A DNA stretch of 64,000 nt from Arthrobacter sp. EPSL27 (GCF_001512305.1 NZ_LNUT01000002.1:1-64000); one strand, 5' to 3'; numbered from the stretch's first letter, positions 16,955-26,527 are shown. Translations and numbers: made by a program. The notes: generated from the sequence alone by a model not told the origin.

Positions 16955-18421
16955 ATGTCTTCGCCCATCAGGAAAACAGTCAGCAGCTACATCGCCGGTG
17001 CGTGGACGGCTTCCCCGGACGCGGCACTCTACGAGACCATGGATCCCGGCCGCGCCGGAGTGACTGTGGCCAGCTACCAGCTGGCCACGCCGGCGGACGT
17101 CCAAAAGGCCATCACCTCGGCCCGCGAGGCGGCGCCCGCCTGGGCAGCCACCACCGCCAGCGAACGCATGGACCTTGTCTACGCCCTGCTGGAGAAATGG
17201 CCGTCCCGGCAGCGGGAGATGGCAGAAATTGCCACCCAGGAGATGGGCAAGGCGATTACCGAATCGTTGGGTGAAACGGCCCGGGCCGTCTTCGAGATGC
17301 GGTTCTGGGCGGGGGAGGCCTTGCGCGGCGGTGACAAGACGTTCACCAGCGTCCGCAAGAACACCGACGCCTACTCCATCCGCCAGCCTATCGGGCCGGT
17401 CGCTGCCATCACCCCATGGAATTTCCCAATTCTCACCCCGATCCGGAAGGTCATCCCGGCGCTGGTCTGCGGCTGTCCGGTAATCCTCAAGCCGGCGCTC
17501 CAGAGCCCCGGGGCCTCCGCTATCATTGCCGAACTCCTCGACGAGATCGGTGTTCCCGCCGGCGTCTTCAACCTGCTGATTGGAACGGGACGCGAGGTCG
17601 GGGACACGCTGGTCAACAGCCCGGACATCGCCGGAATCACCTTCACCGGCTCCACCGACGTCGGGCTCGGCATCGCCGCTGCCGCGGCCCGCCGCAACGC
17701 ACGGACCCAGCTGGAAATGGGCGGCAAGAACGCAGCGGTCGTCTCCTCAATTTCCGATGTCGACCGCGCCGCCGCGGAAATCGCCGCCGCAGCCTTCACG
17801 GCAGCCGGCCAGCGCTGCACGGCGGTCAGCCGCGTGATCGTCACGAAGGACCTCCAGGCCCCGCTCGAAGAGGCGCTCACCAAGCAGGCGGCAACCTTCA
17901 CGGTGGGCTACGGCCTGGATGAGAAAACCAAGATGGGCCCCCTGGTGAACACCAGCCAGTTCGAGCAGGTCCACCGGTACGTGGAACAGGCCATCCAGGA
18001 CGGGGCCAAGGTGCTCGTCGGTGGCCAGCCGCTGAAGGACGAGAACCTCGGCGAAGGCAACTACTACCCGGCGACAGTGGTCACCGACGTCAAGCCCGGC
18101 ACCGCGCTGGCCACCGAGGAGGTCTTCGGACCGGTCCTGGCCATCATCCCAGTAGAGGATTTCGACGAGGCCATCGCCGTTACCAACGAAACGCAGTACG
18201 GGCTCACGGCGGCGGTGTTCACGGAGGACATGGACCTGGCACACCGCTTCGTCACCGAAGCCCGCAGCGGCATGGTCCACATCAACCACGGCACCACCAG
18301 CGAAGGACACCTGCCGTTCGGCGGCGTAGCCCAGTCCGGCCAGGGCGCCTTCGGCATCGGGGACACCTCCCGGGAGTTCTTCACCACCCGCAAGGTGGTC
18401 TACCAGGTGTACGGCCAGTAA
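16955..18421 (+). CDS. NAD(P)-dependent aldehyde dehydrogenase
   Basis: The 488-residue enzyme has the full ALDH fold. Landmarks are the PWNFP coenzyme motif, FTGSTDVG, the general-base glutamate in LEMGGKN, the catalytic cysteine in AGQRCTAVSR and the late EVFGPV motif. ATG 16955 follows an AGGA site; upstream in-frame codons overlap dctM and are not conserved. Resemblance to succinate-semialdehyde/glycolaldehyde-type ALDHs suggests oxidation of a short hydroxy-aldehyde released by the aldolase step, but the substrate is inference. Confidence 0.92.
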   Translation: MSSPIRKTVSSYIAGAWTASPDAALYETMDPGRAGVTVASYQLATPADVQKAITSAREAAPAWAATTASERMDLVYALLEKWPSRQREMAEIATQEMGKAITESLGETARAVFEMRFWAGEALRGGDKTFTSVRKNTDAYSIRQPIGPVAAITPWNFPILTPIRKVIPALVCGCPVILKPALQSPGASAIIAELLDEIGVPAGVFNLLIGTGREVGDTLVNSPDIAGITFTGSTDVGLGIAAAAARRNARTQLEMGGKNAAVVSSISDVDRAAAEIAAAAFTAAGQRCTAVSRVIVTKDLQAPLEEALTKQAATFTVGYGLDEKTKMGPLVNTSQFEQVHRYVEQAIQDGAKVLVGGQPLKDENLGEGNYYPATVVTDVKPGTALATEEVFGPVLAIIPVEDFDEAIAVTNETQYGLTAAVFTEDMDLAHRFVTEARSGMVHINHGTTSEGHLPFGGVAQSGQGAFGIGDTSREFFTTRKVVYQVYGQ

Positions 18422-18467
18422 GAGCCAACCCGGACCGCTCCCACAAACTTTCAAAGAAGAAGGAATC

Positions 18468-19628
18468 GTGAATTACCACCAGCATTTTTCATTCGAACTG
18501 CCCACGCGGATCGAATTCGGCATCGGGCTCGTCGACACCCTGGCCGAGGAGGTCACCCGCCTGGGCGGGAAGCGTGTCCTGCTCGTCTCGGACCGGGGCC
18601 TGGTAGCTGCGGGCGTTGTCGGCCGGGTCGCCAGCATCCTCACCGCCTCCAATTTCGACGTCGTCACCTTTACCGACGTCGAACCGGAACCGGAGGCTGA
18701 GGGCGTAACTGCAGGCGCGCAGCTCTGCAACGACGAAGGCCGTGACATCATCGTCGCCGTCGGCGGCGGCAGCGCGCTGGACACCGGCAAATCCATCGCC
18801 CTGATGGCGAAGAACGCCGGCCACATCCGCGACTACGCAGGTCTCGAAGTCCCAAGCAGCCAGGGCCTGCCCGTGATCGCCATCCCCACCACCGCAGGCA
18901 CCGGCAGCGAGTGCGCAGTATGGTCCGTCATCTCGGAGAAGGCCCTGAACATCAAATACGGTGTCGGCGGGCGCAACATGACCGCCACGGTGGCCTTCTG
19001 TGACCCGTCCCTGTCGGTCAGCCTTCCGGCCCGCCTCACCGTAGGCACCGGCCTGGATGCCCTGACGCACGCCCTTGAGTCCTACGTTAACAAGGCCACC
19101 CAGCCCATCTCCGAGGCCCTGTCGGAAAAGTCCATGGAACTCATTTCGCGTTCCCTGCGCACGGCGGTGTTCAACGGCGCGGACCTCCAGGCCCGCTCTG
19201 ACATGCTCCTGGCCTCCACTATGGCCGCGTGCGCTTTCGCGCCGACCCGGCTCGGCCTGGCGCACGCCATGGCGATGCCGCTGGGCGCCAAGGCAAAGAT
19301 TCCGCACGGAGACGTGATCTCCATCCTCCTGCCCGAGGTCATGCGCTTCAACGTCAACGCCAACCTTGAGAAGTTTGCCCGGATCGCCGCCATCTTCGGC
19401 GTCGACACGCGCTCTTTCACCCTCCGTGAAGCTGCCCATGCCGGCGTGGACGCAGTGGCTCAACTCATCAGCGACATCGGTGCGCCGACCAGTCTGGCAG
19501 CCTACGGAGTCCAGGAATCAGACCTTGAGCAACTCGCGGCCGAAAGCATGGAATCGGGCAACATCGTGGTCAACCCCCGCCCGGCCACAGCCGCCGACCT
19601 CGTGAACATCATGAGGAAGTGCCTGTAA
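18468..19628 (+). CDS. Iron-containing alcohol dehydrogenase
   Basis: The 386-residue group III ADH has the GGGSALDTGKSIA nucleotide-binding motif and IPTTAGTGSE. The metal-binding residues lie in TGLDALTHALESY and GLAHAMAMPLGAKAKIPHGD. In this last motif the family's usual GICHG glycine/histidine region has been altered, though both His positions remain. GTG 18468 follows GAAGAAGGAATC. It may interconvert a hydroxyacid or diol with the aldehyde used by the neighbouring ALDH. Its stop overlaps the next start in TAATG. Confidence 0.9.
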   Translation: MNYHQHFSFELPTRIEFGIGLVDTLAEEVTRLGGKRVLLVSDRGLVAAGVVGRVASILTASNFDVVTFTDVEPEPEAEGVTAGAQLCNDEGRDIIVAVGGGSALDTGKSIALMAKNAGHIRDYAGLEVPSSQGLPVIAIPTTAGTGSECAVWSVISEKALNIKYGVGGRNMTATVAFCDPSLSVSLPARLTVGTGLDALTHALESYVNKATQPISEALSEKSMELISRSLRTAVFNGADLQARSDMLLASTMAACAFAPTRLGLAHAMAMPLGAKAKIPHGDVISILLPEVMRFNVNANLEKFARIAAIFGVDTRSFTLREAAHAGVDAVAQLISDIGAPTSLAAYGVQESDLEQLAAESMESGNIVVNPRPATAADLVNIMRKCL

Positions 19629-20701
19629 TGAACGTAAACATTCCTTCCCAGCGGCTCCAGAACTACTCCGCCGGCATCCTCTCCGCAGCAGGACTACCAG
19701 AGGAGGACGCCCGGCTCGTGGCCGAATCACTGGTGGACGCCAACCTACGCGGCGTGGATTCCCACGGCGTCAGCCGGATCCCCATCTACGTCAAGCGCCT
19801 GCAGCTGGGGCTGGTCAACACCCGGCCCAGGGTGCGGGTCGTCAAGGAAAAGGGCGGCGCACTCGTCATTGACGGTGACAACGGGATGGGGCAGGTGGTG
19901 ATGGAGCGCAGCCTGGAACTGGCCAAAAAGCGCCTTCCCTCGGCTGGCACCGTCTCCGTGGCGGTCCATAACTCCAACCACTACGGCTCCGGGGCCTATT
20001 TCGCCAAGAAGGCAGTGGCGTCAAACGCCGCCATCTTCCTCTACGGCAACGCCCCGGCCACGATGTCCACCTGGGGCGGGCGCGAGCGCTTCCTCGGCAC
20101 CAACCCCTACACCTTCGGTGTCCCGGCCGGCAGCAGGGAACCCATGATCCTGGACATGGCCACCAGCGTGGTCGCGCGCGGAAAGATCATCCTCGCCAAC
20201 CAGGTGGGAGAACAGATTCCTGAAGGCTGGGCCGTGGACGTCAACGGCGAGCCCACGACTGACCCGGAAGCAGCCCTGGCCGGAAGTGTCCTGCCGTTCG
20301 GCGGCGCCAAGGGCTACGGCATCGCACTCATGATCGAAGTCATGGCCGCGATGTTCACCGGAGCCAACTCCGGGCCCGAGATCGGTGACCTCTATGACGA
20401 CCTGGACCGGCCGCAGGGCGTCGGGGCCTTCTTCACCCTCCACGATGTCAGCTCCTTCCAGCCCCTGGCCCAGTTCGGCCGGCGGATGGAGAACCTCTTC
20501 GAGGCCATCAAGCACAGTGGATCGGAGAACCGCGAAGTGCTGATTCCGGGTGAACTTGAGGCACGCGCCGCCCGCCGAAACCGGGAACAGGGCATCGCAG
20601 TACCGCAGGCCGTCATTGCTGAACTGGAAAAGCTCTCCCCAGACTCCCACCCCCTTGCCGGCGGGAACCATGCAATGGCTGACGCAGCCACAAGGAAGTG
20701 A
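19628..20701 (+). CDS. Ldh2-family (malate/ureidoglycolate/diketogulonate) oxidoreductase
   Basis: The 357-residue NAD(P)-dependent enzyme belongs to the LDH2/MDG family. Typical motifs are ANLRGVDSHGVSRIPIYVKR near the N-terminus, HNSNHYGSGAYFAKKA and GTNPYTFGVPAG. The catalytic histidine is expected in DSHGV. ATG 19628 overlaps the upstream stop and has AGGAAG nearby, so it is preferred over GTG 19619. The family reduces 2-oxoacids or oxidises 2-hydroxyacids of sugar-acid type (for example YiaK), consistent with TRAP uptake of a sugar acid. Confidence 0.88.
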   Translation: MNVNIPSQRLQNYSAGILSAAGLPEEDARLVAESLVDANLRGVDSHGVSRIPIYVKRLQLGLVNTRPRVRVVKEKGGALVIDGDNGMGQVVMERSLELAKKRLPSAGTVSVAVHNSNHYGSGAYFAKKAVASNAAIFLYGNAPATMSTWGGRERFLGTNPYTFGVPAGSREPMILDMATSVVARGKIILANQVGEQIPEGWAVDVNGEPTTDPEAALAGSVLPFGGAKGYGIALMIEVMAAMFTGANSGPEIGDLYDDLDRPQGVGAFFTLHDVSSFQPLAQFGRRMENLFEAIKHSGSENREVLIPGELEARAARRNREQGIAVPQAVIAELEKLSPDSHPLAGGNHAMADAATRK

Positions 20702-20705
20702 CACC

Positions 20706-21404
20706 ATGAACATCATCCGTCTTTACCCGCGGGCGGGTCAGATTCCCGCCGAGGTGCTGGCCCGATACAGCCAGGTCCAGACCTCCACTGTGTCGGACAG
20801 CCAGGAGCGGGTGTCCGGAGCAGTGGGCATCTCGCCCGTGGGAAACTGCCTGTCCTCGCTCGGCGGCCGTTCAATGGCCGGAACGGCTCTGACCGTCCGG
20901 ACCCGCGCCGGTGACAACCTCGCTGTGCACCAGGCCCTCGAACTCGCCCGCCCCGGCGACGTCCTCGTCATCGACGCCCACGGTGAAGTCACCAACGCCA
21001 TCCTCGGAGAACTCATGACCTATTACGCTGCTTCCCGCGGCGTCGCGGGGATCGTCGTCGACGGTGCCATCCGGGACCGCGATGACCTCTCCGCCGGGCC
21101 CATTCCGGTGTTTTCCAGGGGAGTGTCACACATGGGTCCTTACAAGAGCGGCCCCGGCGCCATCCACGGCGACGTCACCATCGGCGGGTCGGTGGTCCAC
21201 GACGGCGACCTGGTTGTCGGGGACGGGGACGGCGTGGTGTTTGTCTCCCCTAACCGGATCGAAACCGTCCTTGCCTCGGCCGAATCCATCATGGCCAGTG
21301 AGATCAAGCAGCGTGAAGCGATAGCCCGCGGGGAATGGGATCGCAGCTGGGTGGAAGGCGCCGTCTCCCTCGTCCAGGTCGAGCAGGAGGCTTACAGTGC
21401 CTGA
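20706..21404 (+). CDS. RraA-like (HMG/CHA aldolase family) protein
   Basis: The 232-residue protein has the RraA/HMG-aldolase fold signatures. STVSDSQERV comes early, GDVLVIDAHGEVTNAILGEL gives the anion pocket, and GIVVDGAIRDRDDL supplies the Arg-Asp pair that coordinates a divalent metal and pyruvyl oxygen in the aldolases. ATG 20706 lies four bases after the preceding stop. In a catabolic operon it is more likely an oxoacid aldolase or decarboxylase than an RNase E inhibitor. It overlaps the next gene by eight bases. Confidence 0.85.
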   Translation: MNIIRLYPRAGQIPAEVLARYSQVQTSTVSDSQERVSGAVGISPVGNCLSSLGGRSMAGTALTVRTRAGDNLAVHQALELARPGDVLVIDAHGEVTNAILGELMTYYAASRGVAGIVVDGAIRDRDDLSAGPIPVFSRGVSHMGPYKSGPGAIHGDVTIGGSVVHDGDLVVGDGDGVVFVSPNRIETVLASAESIMASEIKQREAIARGEWDRSWVEGAVSLVQVEQEAYSA

Positions 21405-22407
21405 AGGCCACGTCTACGTCACCCGCCCCATGTCCCCAAAGGTCATGCAGCAGGCAGGAGAGCTGCCCATACCCCTGACGGTGCACGCGGACCCGGACCT
21501 GCCACCCGCCCGTGAGCAGCTCCTGGAAGACTGCCGCGGAGCAACGGCGATCATCACCATGCTCACCGAAAAAATCGACGACAAGGTGATGGAGGCGGCA
21601 GGACCCGGACTGAAAGTCATTGCCAATGTCGCCGTCGGCTACGACAACATCGACGTCGAAGCGGCCGCACGCCGCGGCATTATCGTGACCAATACTCCCG
21701 GTGTCCTGGATGAGGCCACAGCGGACCTTGCCTTCGCACTGATTCTGGCCACGGTGCGGCGGGTCGCGGAAGCCGACCGCTTCATCCGGACCGCACGACC
21801 GTGGATCTGGGGACCGCAGAGCTTCATCGGCCTGGATGTCAGCGCAGGGGCAACACTCGGGATCGTCGGGCTGGGCCGGACGGGCATGGCAGTCGCCCGC
21901 CGCGCCAACGCGTTCCGAATGAACATCATCGCAACCGGCAGCAGGGCCTCAACGCCCGAGGCTGCCGAACTCGGCGTCCAGCCCTGCAACCTTGACACCC
22001 TCCTGCGCACCAGCGACGTCGTCAGCCTGCACTGCCCCCTGACTGCCACCAACCGGCACCTGATCGGAGCGCAACAGCTAGCAGCCATGAAGGCCGGCAG
22101 CTACCTGATCAACACCGCCCGCGGCCCCCTCGTTGACGAGGAAGCCCTGGCTGATGCGGTGGAATCCGGTCACCTTGCCGGAGCAGGCCTGGACGTGCAC
22201 GAATTCGAACCCCGGGTCAACAACCGGCTCCGCTCCCTGGAAAACGTGGTGTTGCTGCCCCACATCGGCAGCGCCGCAGCAGCCACCCGCGACAGCATGG
22301 GGGAACTGGCAGTGCGGAACGTGGCCGCAGTGCTGTCCGGGCAAGCTGCCTTGACGCCGGTCCTGCCCGCCGGGCTGAAGCCGGATTTGCTGCCCACCCG
22401 CGGATAG
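21397..22407 (+). CDS. D-2-hydroxyacid dehydrogenase (glyoxylate/hydroxypyruvate reductase-like)
   Basis: The 336-residue enzyme shows IANVAVGYDNIDVEAAARRG, the NAD(P)-binding GIVGLGRTGMAVARR, the catalytic arginine in INTARGPLVDEEAL, the glutamate in GLDVHEFEP and the histidine in LLPHIGSA. These are complete active-site residues for the D-isomer-specific family. GTG 21397 lies inside the preceding gene. With glycerate kinase next, reduction of hydroxypyruvate or tartronate-type semialdehyde products to D-glycerate is the most economical role. Confidence 0.9.
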   Translation: MPEGHVYVTRPMSPKVMQQAGELPIPLTVHADPDLPPAREQLLEDCRGATAIITMLTEKIDDKVMEAAGPGLKVIANVAVGYDNIDVEAAARRGIIVTNTPGVLDEATADLAFALILATVRRVAEADRFIRTARPWIWGPQSFIGLDVSAGATLGIVGLGRTGMAVARRANAFRMNIIATGSRASTPEAAELGVQPCNLDTLLRTSDVVSLHCPLTATNRHLIGAQQLAAMKAGSYLINTARGPLVDEEALADAVESGHLAGAGLDVHEFEPRVNNRLRSLENVVLLPHIGSAAAATRDSMGELAVRNVAAVLSGQAALTPVLPAGLKPDLLPTRG

Positions 22408-22513
22408 AACTCCACAATCTCTCTTCCATGCCGCTGACGCTACCCGTCGGGTGGCCTTGCGCCAACAAGGGCCCTGGCCGTCCATCCCCACGACGTTCCC
22501 AAGAGGACTGCAC

Positions 22514-23698
22514 ATGCGAGTACTGATCGCCACGGATAAATTCAAACATTCACTGACCGCCGACGAGGTCGCCAGACATCTGGCCAGCGGTCTCATGACC
22601 GAAAGACCAAACCTGACGGTGGATTGCCTTTCGATCGCCGACGGGGGAGAAGGCACAGTCGCAGCGGCAATATCCGCCGGATACACCCCTCACGTCACCA
22701 CCGTGAGCGGACCGACTGGACTGCCCGTGACCGCTACCATGGCTGTCCGCGACCACATCGCTGTCATTGAAACCGCCTCAGCATCAGGCCTGGGATCCTT
22801 GCCCGGAGGGATACCCAACGCCCTAGGTGCGACAAGCTTGGGGACCGGTGAGCTCATCAATGTGGCACTCAACCACGGCTGCACGCTCATATACATCGGC
22901 GCGGGTGGCAGCGCCTGCACCGACGGCGGAGCCGGACTCCTTGCGGGGTTGGGAGCGAAATTCCTGGACTCCCGCGGGCAGCCTCTGCCCCCGGGAGGAG
23001 GCGCGCTGGAACATTTGGCAGTTGCCGACCTGAGCGGGCTGCATCCAGGACTGCGAAACGCGCGTTTCGTGCTGGCAAGCGACGTGGACAACCCGCTATT
23101 AGGGGAACAGGGAGCACCTGCCGTTTTCGGGCCGCAGAAGGGCGCCGATCCCAGTGCTGTTGAGCTCCTCAACCGGGCACTGACCCGGCTGGTTGATGTT
23201 CTTGAGGGGGAGATCGGCCCGCGGGCCAAGGCCGCTGCGACAAAGGCTGGTGCCGGCGCCGCGGGTGGTATCGGATATGCGGCCATTGCTGTTCTCGCCG
23301 CCCGCGTCGAGCCTGGTGTCACAGTTGTTGGACGGCTGCTTGACCTGGATAAAAAAATCGAGGGCGCCACACTCGTGATTACCGGAGAAGGCTGCCTGGA
23401 CGAGCAGAGCTTAGGCGGTAAAGCACCGCTCGGCGTCAGCCGGGCAGCCGCAAGGGCGGGGGTACCGGTCATCGCCGTATGTGGACGGACCACCCTCCCT
23501 GACCAGACTCTCAAGGCGGCCGGCTTCAATCGAACGTTCGCGTTAGCCGATATCGAACCCGATCCCGCCATTTGTATGTCCAACGCGGGGCCGCTCCTGG
23601 AAACCGTCGGCACGACCATCGCGTCAGAAATACTGTCCCCGAACGTGCCAGGGAAGTGTCGAGATGAACGCGTCAAACAGTTTCCCGGCCAGCGCTGA
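22514..23698 (+). CDS. Glycerate kinase (GlxK/GarK family)
   Basis: The 394-residue type I glycerate kinase has IATDKFKHSLTADEVARHLA, IADGGEGTVAA, IGAGGSACTDGGAGLL and GEGCLDEQSLGGKAPLGV, all diagnostic. It phosphorylates D-glycerate, giving 2-phosphoglycerate for central metabolism, and so defines the exit point of the operon. ATG 22514 follows AAGAGGAC. A 106-base gap separates it from the dehydrogenase, but no terminator was recognised between them. It is the last gene of the rightward catabolic operon; an IS21 relic follows. Confidence 0.93.
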   Translation: MRVLIATDKFKHSLTADEVARHLASGLMTERPNLTVDCLSIADGGEGTVAAAISAGYTPHVTTVSGPTGLPVTATMAVRDHIAVIETASASGLGSLPGGIPNALGATSLGTGELINVALNHGCTLIYIGAGGSACTDGGAGLLAGLGAKFLDSRGQPLPPGGGALEHLAVADLSGLHPGLRNARFVLASDVDNPLLGEQGAPAVFGPQKGADPSAVELLNRALTRLVDVLEGEIGPRAKAAATKAGAGAAGGIGYAAIAVLAARVEPGVTVVGRLLDLDKKIEGATLVITGEGCLDEQSLGGKAPLGVSRAAARAGVPVIAVCGRTTLPDQTLKAAGFNRTFALADIEPDPAICMSNAGPLLETVGTTIASEILSPNVPGKCRDERVKQFPGQR

Positions 23699-23869
23699 GG
23701 TCATGAAGGACTCTTCGGATTACCGGATAGACCATTCCTTGGCTTTCCTGCCCGCAGCTGTACCCATCAATAACGCCAAAGTCTTACCAGACAGACGACG
23801 GAAGCCCTGATCTATGTTAGGAGCCTTGCGGCGCGCCCTCTACGAACACGCCAAGGAGATTCACCCCCG

Positions 23870-24430
23870 AACTGCTGAGCGACGGGGTGAAGACGAAGTG
23901 CCACTTCCGGTTTTGCCACTCCGGCAAGGTCATCCACAGGATTTACCCGACGCAGGCCTAGGAAGCCTTCCTCGAAGGCCACATCGAAGCGTTCCAGGTC
24001 CTGGGCGGCATCCCGACCAAGCACATCCGCTATGACAACCTCGCCAGCACGGTCAGCGCGGTGGTGTTCGTGCAGGGCCGGCAGCGCCAGGAAAACGGAC
24101 GGCAGGTTGTTCCGCTCGCACTACGGCTTCGACCTCCTCTGCTGCCAGCCCGGCATTGCCGGGAGCATGAAAGGGCGGGTCGAAGGCGACGTGGGCTGGT
24201 TCCGCCGCACCCGGCTCTCACCGATGCCTGTCACTGACTCCCTGGATGATCTCAACGACCGGATCCGTGAATGGGAATCCCGTAACGAGGCCCAGGGGGA
24301 TCACTGACCGAATCCGCACCACTGGCCAAGACCTCACCCACGAACAGCCGTTCCTGGCACCGGTGCCAGCAGAGGCGTTCTACCCGGGCCTGGTCCTGAC
24401 GCCGCGGGTGGACCGGTCCTCGATGATCAG
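23870..24430 (+). pseudogene. IS21-family istA transposase relic
   Basis: Across several frames the sequence still spells IstA segments. These are KCHFRFCHSGKVIHRIYP, a stop, EAFLEGHIEAFQVLGGIPTK, HIRYDNLASTVSAVVFV, FRSHYGFDLLCCQPGIAGS, KGRVEGDVGWFRRTRLSPMP and a LVLTPRVDRSSM-like end. The RYDNL aspartate and KGRVEGDVG glutamate of the DDE site remain, but internal stops, frame changes and loss of both ends make it inactive. No istB follows. The relic separates the catabolic operon from the stress island and may mark the route by which one of them arrived. Confidence 0.8.
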
Positions 24431-24578
24431 CGTGCCCATCTCTAACTTACGGAGGCCGAAATAATGCATCAGATGCAATCACAGTTCAAGCTTACATAAT
24501 ATCCGTTATCGGCGTTTCAAATTAGGCGGGGGAGTACCCACAAAAAGGCGAAAAGGGGCAAACTTTGCAGAGCGGGCG

Positions 24579-25124
24579 TCAGGACTGCTTGACCAGCGCC
24601 GCCTCGATATTGATCCTTACCTTGTCGCTGACCAGCACGCCGCCGGCTTCCAGTACCGCGTTCCACGTCAGGCCGAAGTCCTTACGGCTAATCTCGGCTT
24701 CGGCCGAGGCGCCTGCGCGCGTGGCACCGAAAGGGTCCACGGCCACACCGCTGAACTCCACTTCCAGTTCCACCGGTCTGGTGACTCCCTTGATGGTGAG
24801 ATCGCCGGTCAGCGTATAGTCCTCGCCGTCGCCTTCTATGGATGTGGCTCGGAATGTCATCTCCGGATATTTTTCCACATCGAAGAATTCCGGTCCTTTC
24901 ACGTGGGCGTCCCGGTTGGCGTCACCGGAATCGAAACTGGAAGTTTTGATCGTGGCATGCAGTGACGCGTCGGCCAGGGACTCTCCGATCCTGGCCTCGG
25001 CGGAAGCCTCGAGGAAGCGGCCCCGTACCTTGCTGATGCCTGCGTGCCGGACCGTGAATGCAATCTCACTGTGCGACATGTCAAGAACCCAGACCCCTGA
25101 AGTTATTCCGTGTGGCAGAGTCAT
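24579..25124 (-). CDS. YceI-family lipid-binding protein
   Basis: The 181-residue lipocalin-like protein has the YceI signatures SGVWVLDMSHSEIAFTVRH near the N-terminus, FFDVEKYPEMTFRAT and LTGDLTIKGVTRPVELEVEF. ATG 25124 has AAGGAG seven bases upstream. No signal peptide is visible, as in many actinobacterial members, so it is probably cytoplasmic. Family members bind polyisoprenoid-type lipids and respond to stress. It is the leftmost intact gene of a cluster of stress proteins. Confidence 0.9.
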   Translation of the reverse strand: MTLPHGITSGVWVLDMSHSEIAFTVRHAGISKVRGRFLEASAEARIGESLADASLHATIKTSSFDSGDANRDAHVKGPEFFDVEKYPEMTFRATSIEGDGEDYTLTGDLTIKGVTRPVELEVEFSGVAVDPFGATRAGASAEAEISRKDFGLTWNAVLEAGGVLVSDKVRINIEAALVKQS

Positions 25125-25289
25125 TTTGCATCTCCTTAGCAGTGGAAATCGGTCAGGATGACCAACCCCCACACTGCTGCACCCGGGATTTTTTGTCCAT
25201 TGCCTGCGCCCATCAGCAGGAAGCCGATGGCGCCAATGACAGTGGTTTTGGATTCCTGCGACGATCAGCGTGAAGCCGGCCTGCTTTCT

Positions 25290-25568
25290 TCATTCGACAG
25301 CGCCACGGGGACCCGGTCCCTCGTGATCGGGCGATTCCTCGGGAAACATCTGTTCGAGGGCCCTGTTGTTGGCCCCCAAGGTGAGCAGGTCCAGCAGTTC
25401 GCCTTCACTTAGTCCTGATGCTTCACTGACATCGGTAAGGGACCAGGACCCGCTTGCGAGCAGTGCCGACGCGGAGGCCTGCAACGCCGCGTAGGCGGTA
25501 TCGAGCGCGGTCTCGGCGGTCAGGATCACGTGAGCGAGAGTCCGCAGCTGTTCAAGTTCTGCATCCAT
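25290..25568 (-). CDS. Small acidic helical protein of unknown function
   Basis: The 92-residue product is predicted helical and Ala/Leu/Glu rich. It contains SWSLTDVSEASGLSEGELLDLL, which resembles a short helix-turn-helix. ATG 25568 follows GGGAGGATC at good spacing. No catalytic motif or membrane segment is visible. It lies 41 bases downstream of another leftward unknown gene, so the two are probably cotranscribed within the stress island. Family unknown. Confidence 0.6.
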   Translation of the reverse strand: MDAELEQLRTLAHVILTAETALDTAYAALQASASALLASGSWSLTDVSEASGLSEGELLDLLTLGANNRALEQMFPEESPDHEGPGPRGAVE

Positions 25569-25609
25569 GCTGATCCTCCCCTGTCGTTCCGGCAATTAAG
25601 GGTGAGCGG

Positions 25610-25930
25610 CTATTGTTCGAGGACGCTGTCGATCAGATCCTTGAGGATCTCCCAAAAGTCCCGGGCGCGGAACGACGTAACGGGCCCTCTTCCCTGGGCT
25701 TGCCGCACGGCGTTCGCCACGGCAATCGCCTCAGCAAAAAGTTCGGCTGTGACGGCAGGGACACGTTCAGGTTCAAGGGCGAGGATATGTTCCACCAGGG
25801 CCCGGGAGTGCTTTGCAGACTCCCCGTCCTGGTCCCAATCGAGCCTGCTCGGTTCAAGGCGTGTCTTTGCCGTCTGGAATCCCCGGTCCACATGCGGGGC
25901 AAAACCGTCGTTCATATATTGGATAGTCAT
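25610..25930 (-). CDS. Unknown protein ending in a DFWEILKDLIDSVLEQ motif
   Basis: The 106-residue protein (a start at 26020 would add 30 residues) has no recognised domain. ATG 25930 is preferred because AGGTGA precedes it. Its last sixteen residues, DFWEILKDLIDSVLEQ, are closely echoed by a 24-codon ORF at 30110-30184 (DFWELLKDQVDGVAEQ) across the same island. A conserved amphipathic C-terminal helix is likely. Its function is unknown; context suggests stress physiology. Confidence 0.6.
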   Translation of the reverse strand: MTIQYMNDGFAPHVDRGFQTAKTRLEPSRLDWDQDGESAKHSRALVEHILALEPERVPAVTAELFAEAIAVANAVRQAQGRGPVTSFRARDFWEILKDLIDSVLEQ

Positions 25931-26140
25931 TGTCGTCACCTTCAGGCCGCCTGGCCTCAGGACAACCTGTGTCATGGGAAGCGATGCCTTGCGGACGCCG
26001 GGTGGCACCAAGCCCACCACCGCTTCGGAGGAAGGATGCCTCTGCCCTGATCCTGCCTGTGCGCCAAGAGGCGCAGTGGTGCTCCTGTAGGAGATACCGC
26101 CGGAGAGGCAGCCGTGGGCTGCAGCCTCCTTCCCGGTCAG

Positions 26141-26527
26141 TCAAGCGCTGATTTGCTGCTGCTCGCCGGCTCCGGACGAACCTTCGATCTTCCGGGGCCG
26201 GGCCTTCTCCGCCACCGGAATCCGGACCGTGAGGACACCGCCGTCGTAGCTTGCCTTCACCTTCTCTGTATCCAGTGCTTCACCCAAAAGCAGTTGTCGG
26301 CTGAAGACACCGCGCGGGCGCTCGGAAGCAATCAGTTCGATGCCCTCTCCAACGGTGTCCTTACGCTCGGCACGGATGGTCAGAACGTTCTGCTCGACAT
26401 TCACATCGATCGACTCAGGTTCAACACCGGGTAAATCAAGCGCGACCACGAACTCCTTGCCGTCACGCCAGGCGTCCATGGCCATCGCGGTGGGGCGGGC
26501 AGCCGTGCCCAGCGCCTGCTGCGTCAA
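26141..26527 (-). CDS. Hsp20/alpha-crystallin small heat-shock protein with a disrupted start
   Basis: The frame encodes a complete alpha-crystallin domain ([51 protein letters not shown]). In this frame translation could begin only at TTG 26527. An ideal AGGAGG (26571-26576) and ATG 26564 lie just upstream. One extra base at about 26552 puts that ATG out of frame: skipping it joins MLMM to [15 protein letters not shown], the normal sHsp beginning. Either the gene has a recent frameshift, or it initiates weakly at TTG without its N-terminal arm. A sequencing error remains possible. Confidence 0.8.
   Translation of the reverse strand: MTQQALGTAARPTAMAMDAWRDGKEFVVALDLPGVEPESIDVNVEQNVLTIRAERKDTVGEGIELIASERPRGVFSRQLLLGEALDTEKVKASYDGGVLTVRIPVAEKARPRKIEGSSGAGEQQQISA

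Noticed and set aside
20706..21404. RraA as inhibitor of RNase E
   Set aside because: The gene sits within a catabolic operon and keeps the aldolase-type Arg-Asp motif, so an enzymatic role is more likely.
8488..23698. Sulfoquinovose (sulfoglycolysis) pathway, because of a class I aldolase and hydroxyacid enzymes
   Set aside because: No sulfoquinovosidase, isomerase or PfkB-type kinase was seen; the kinase is of the FGGY type.
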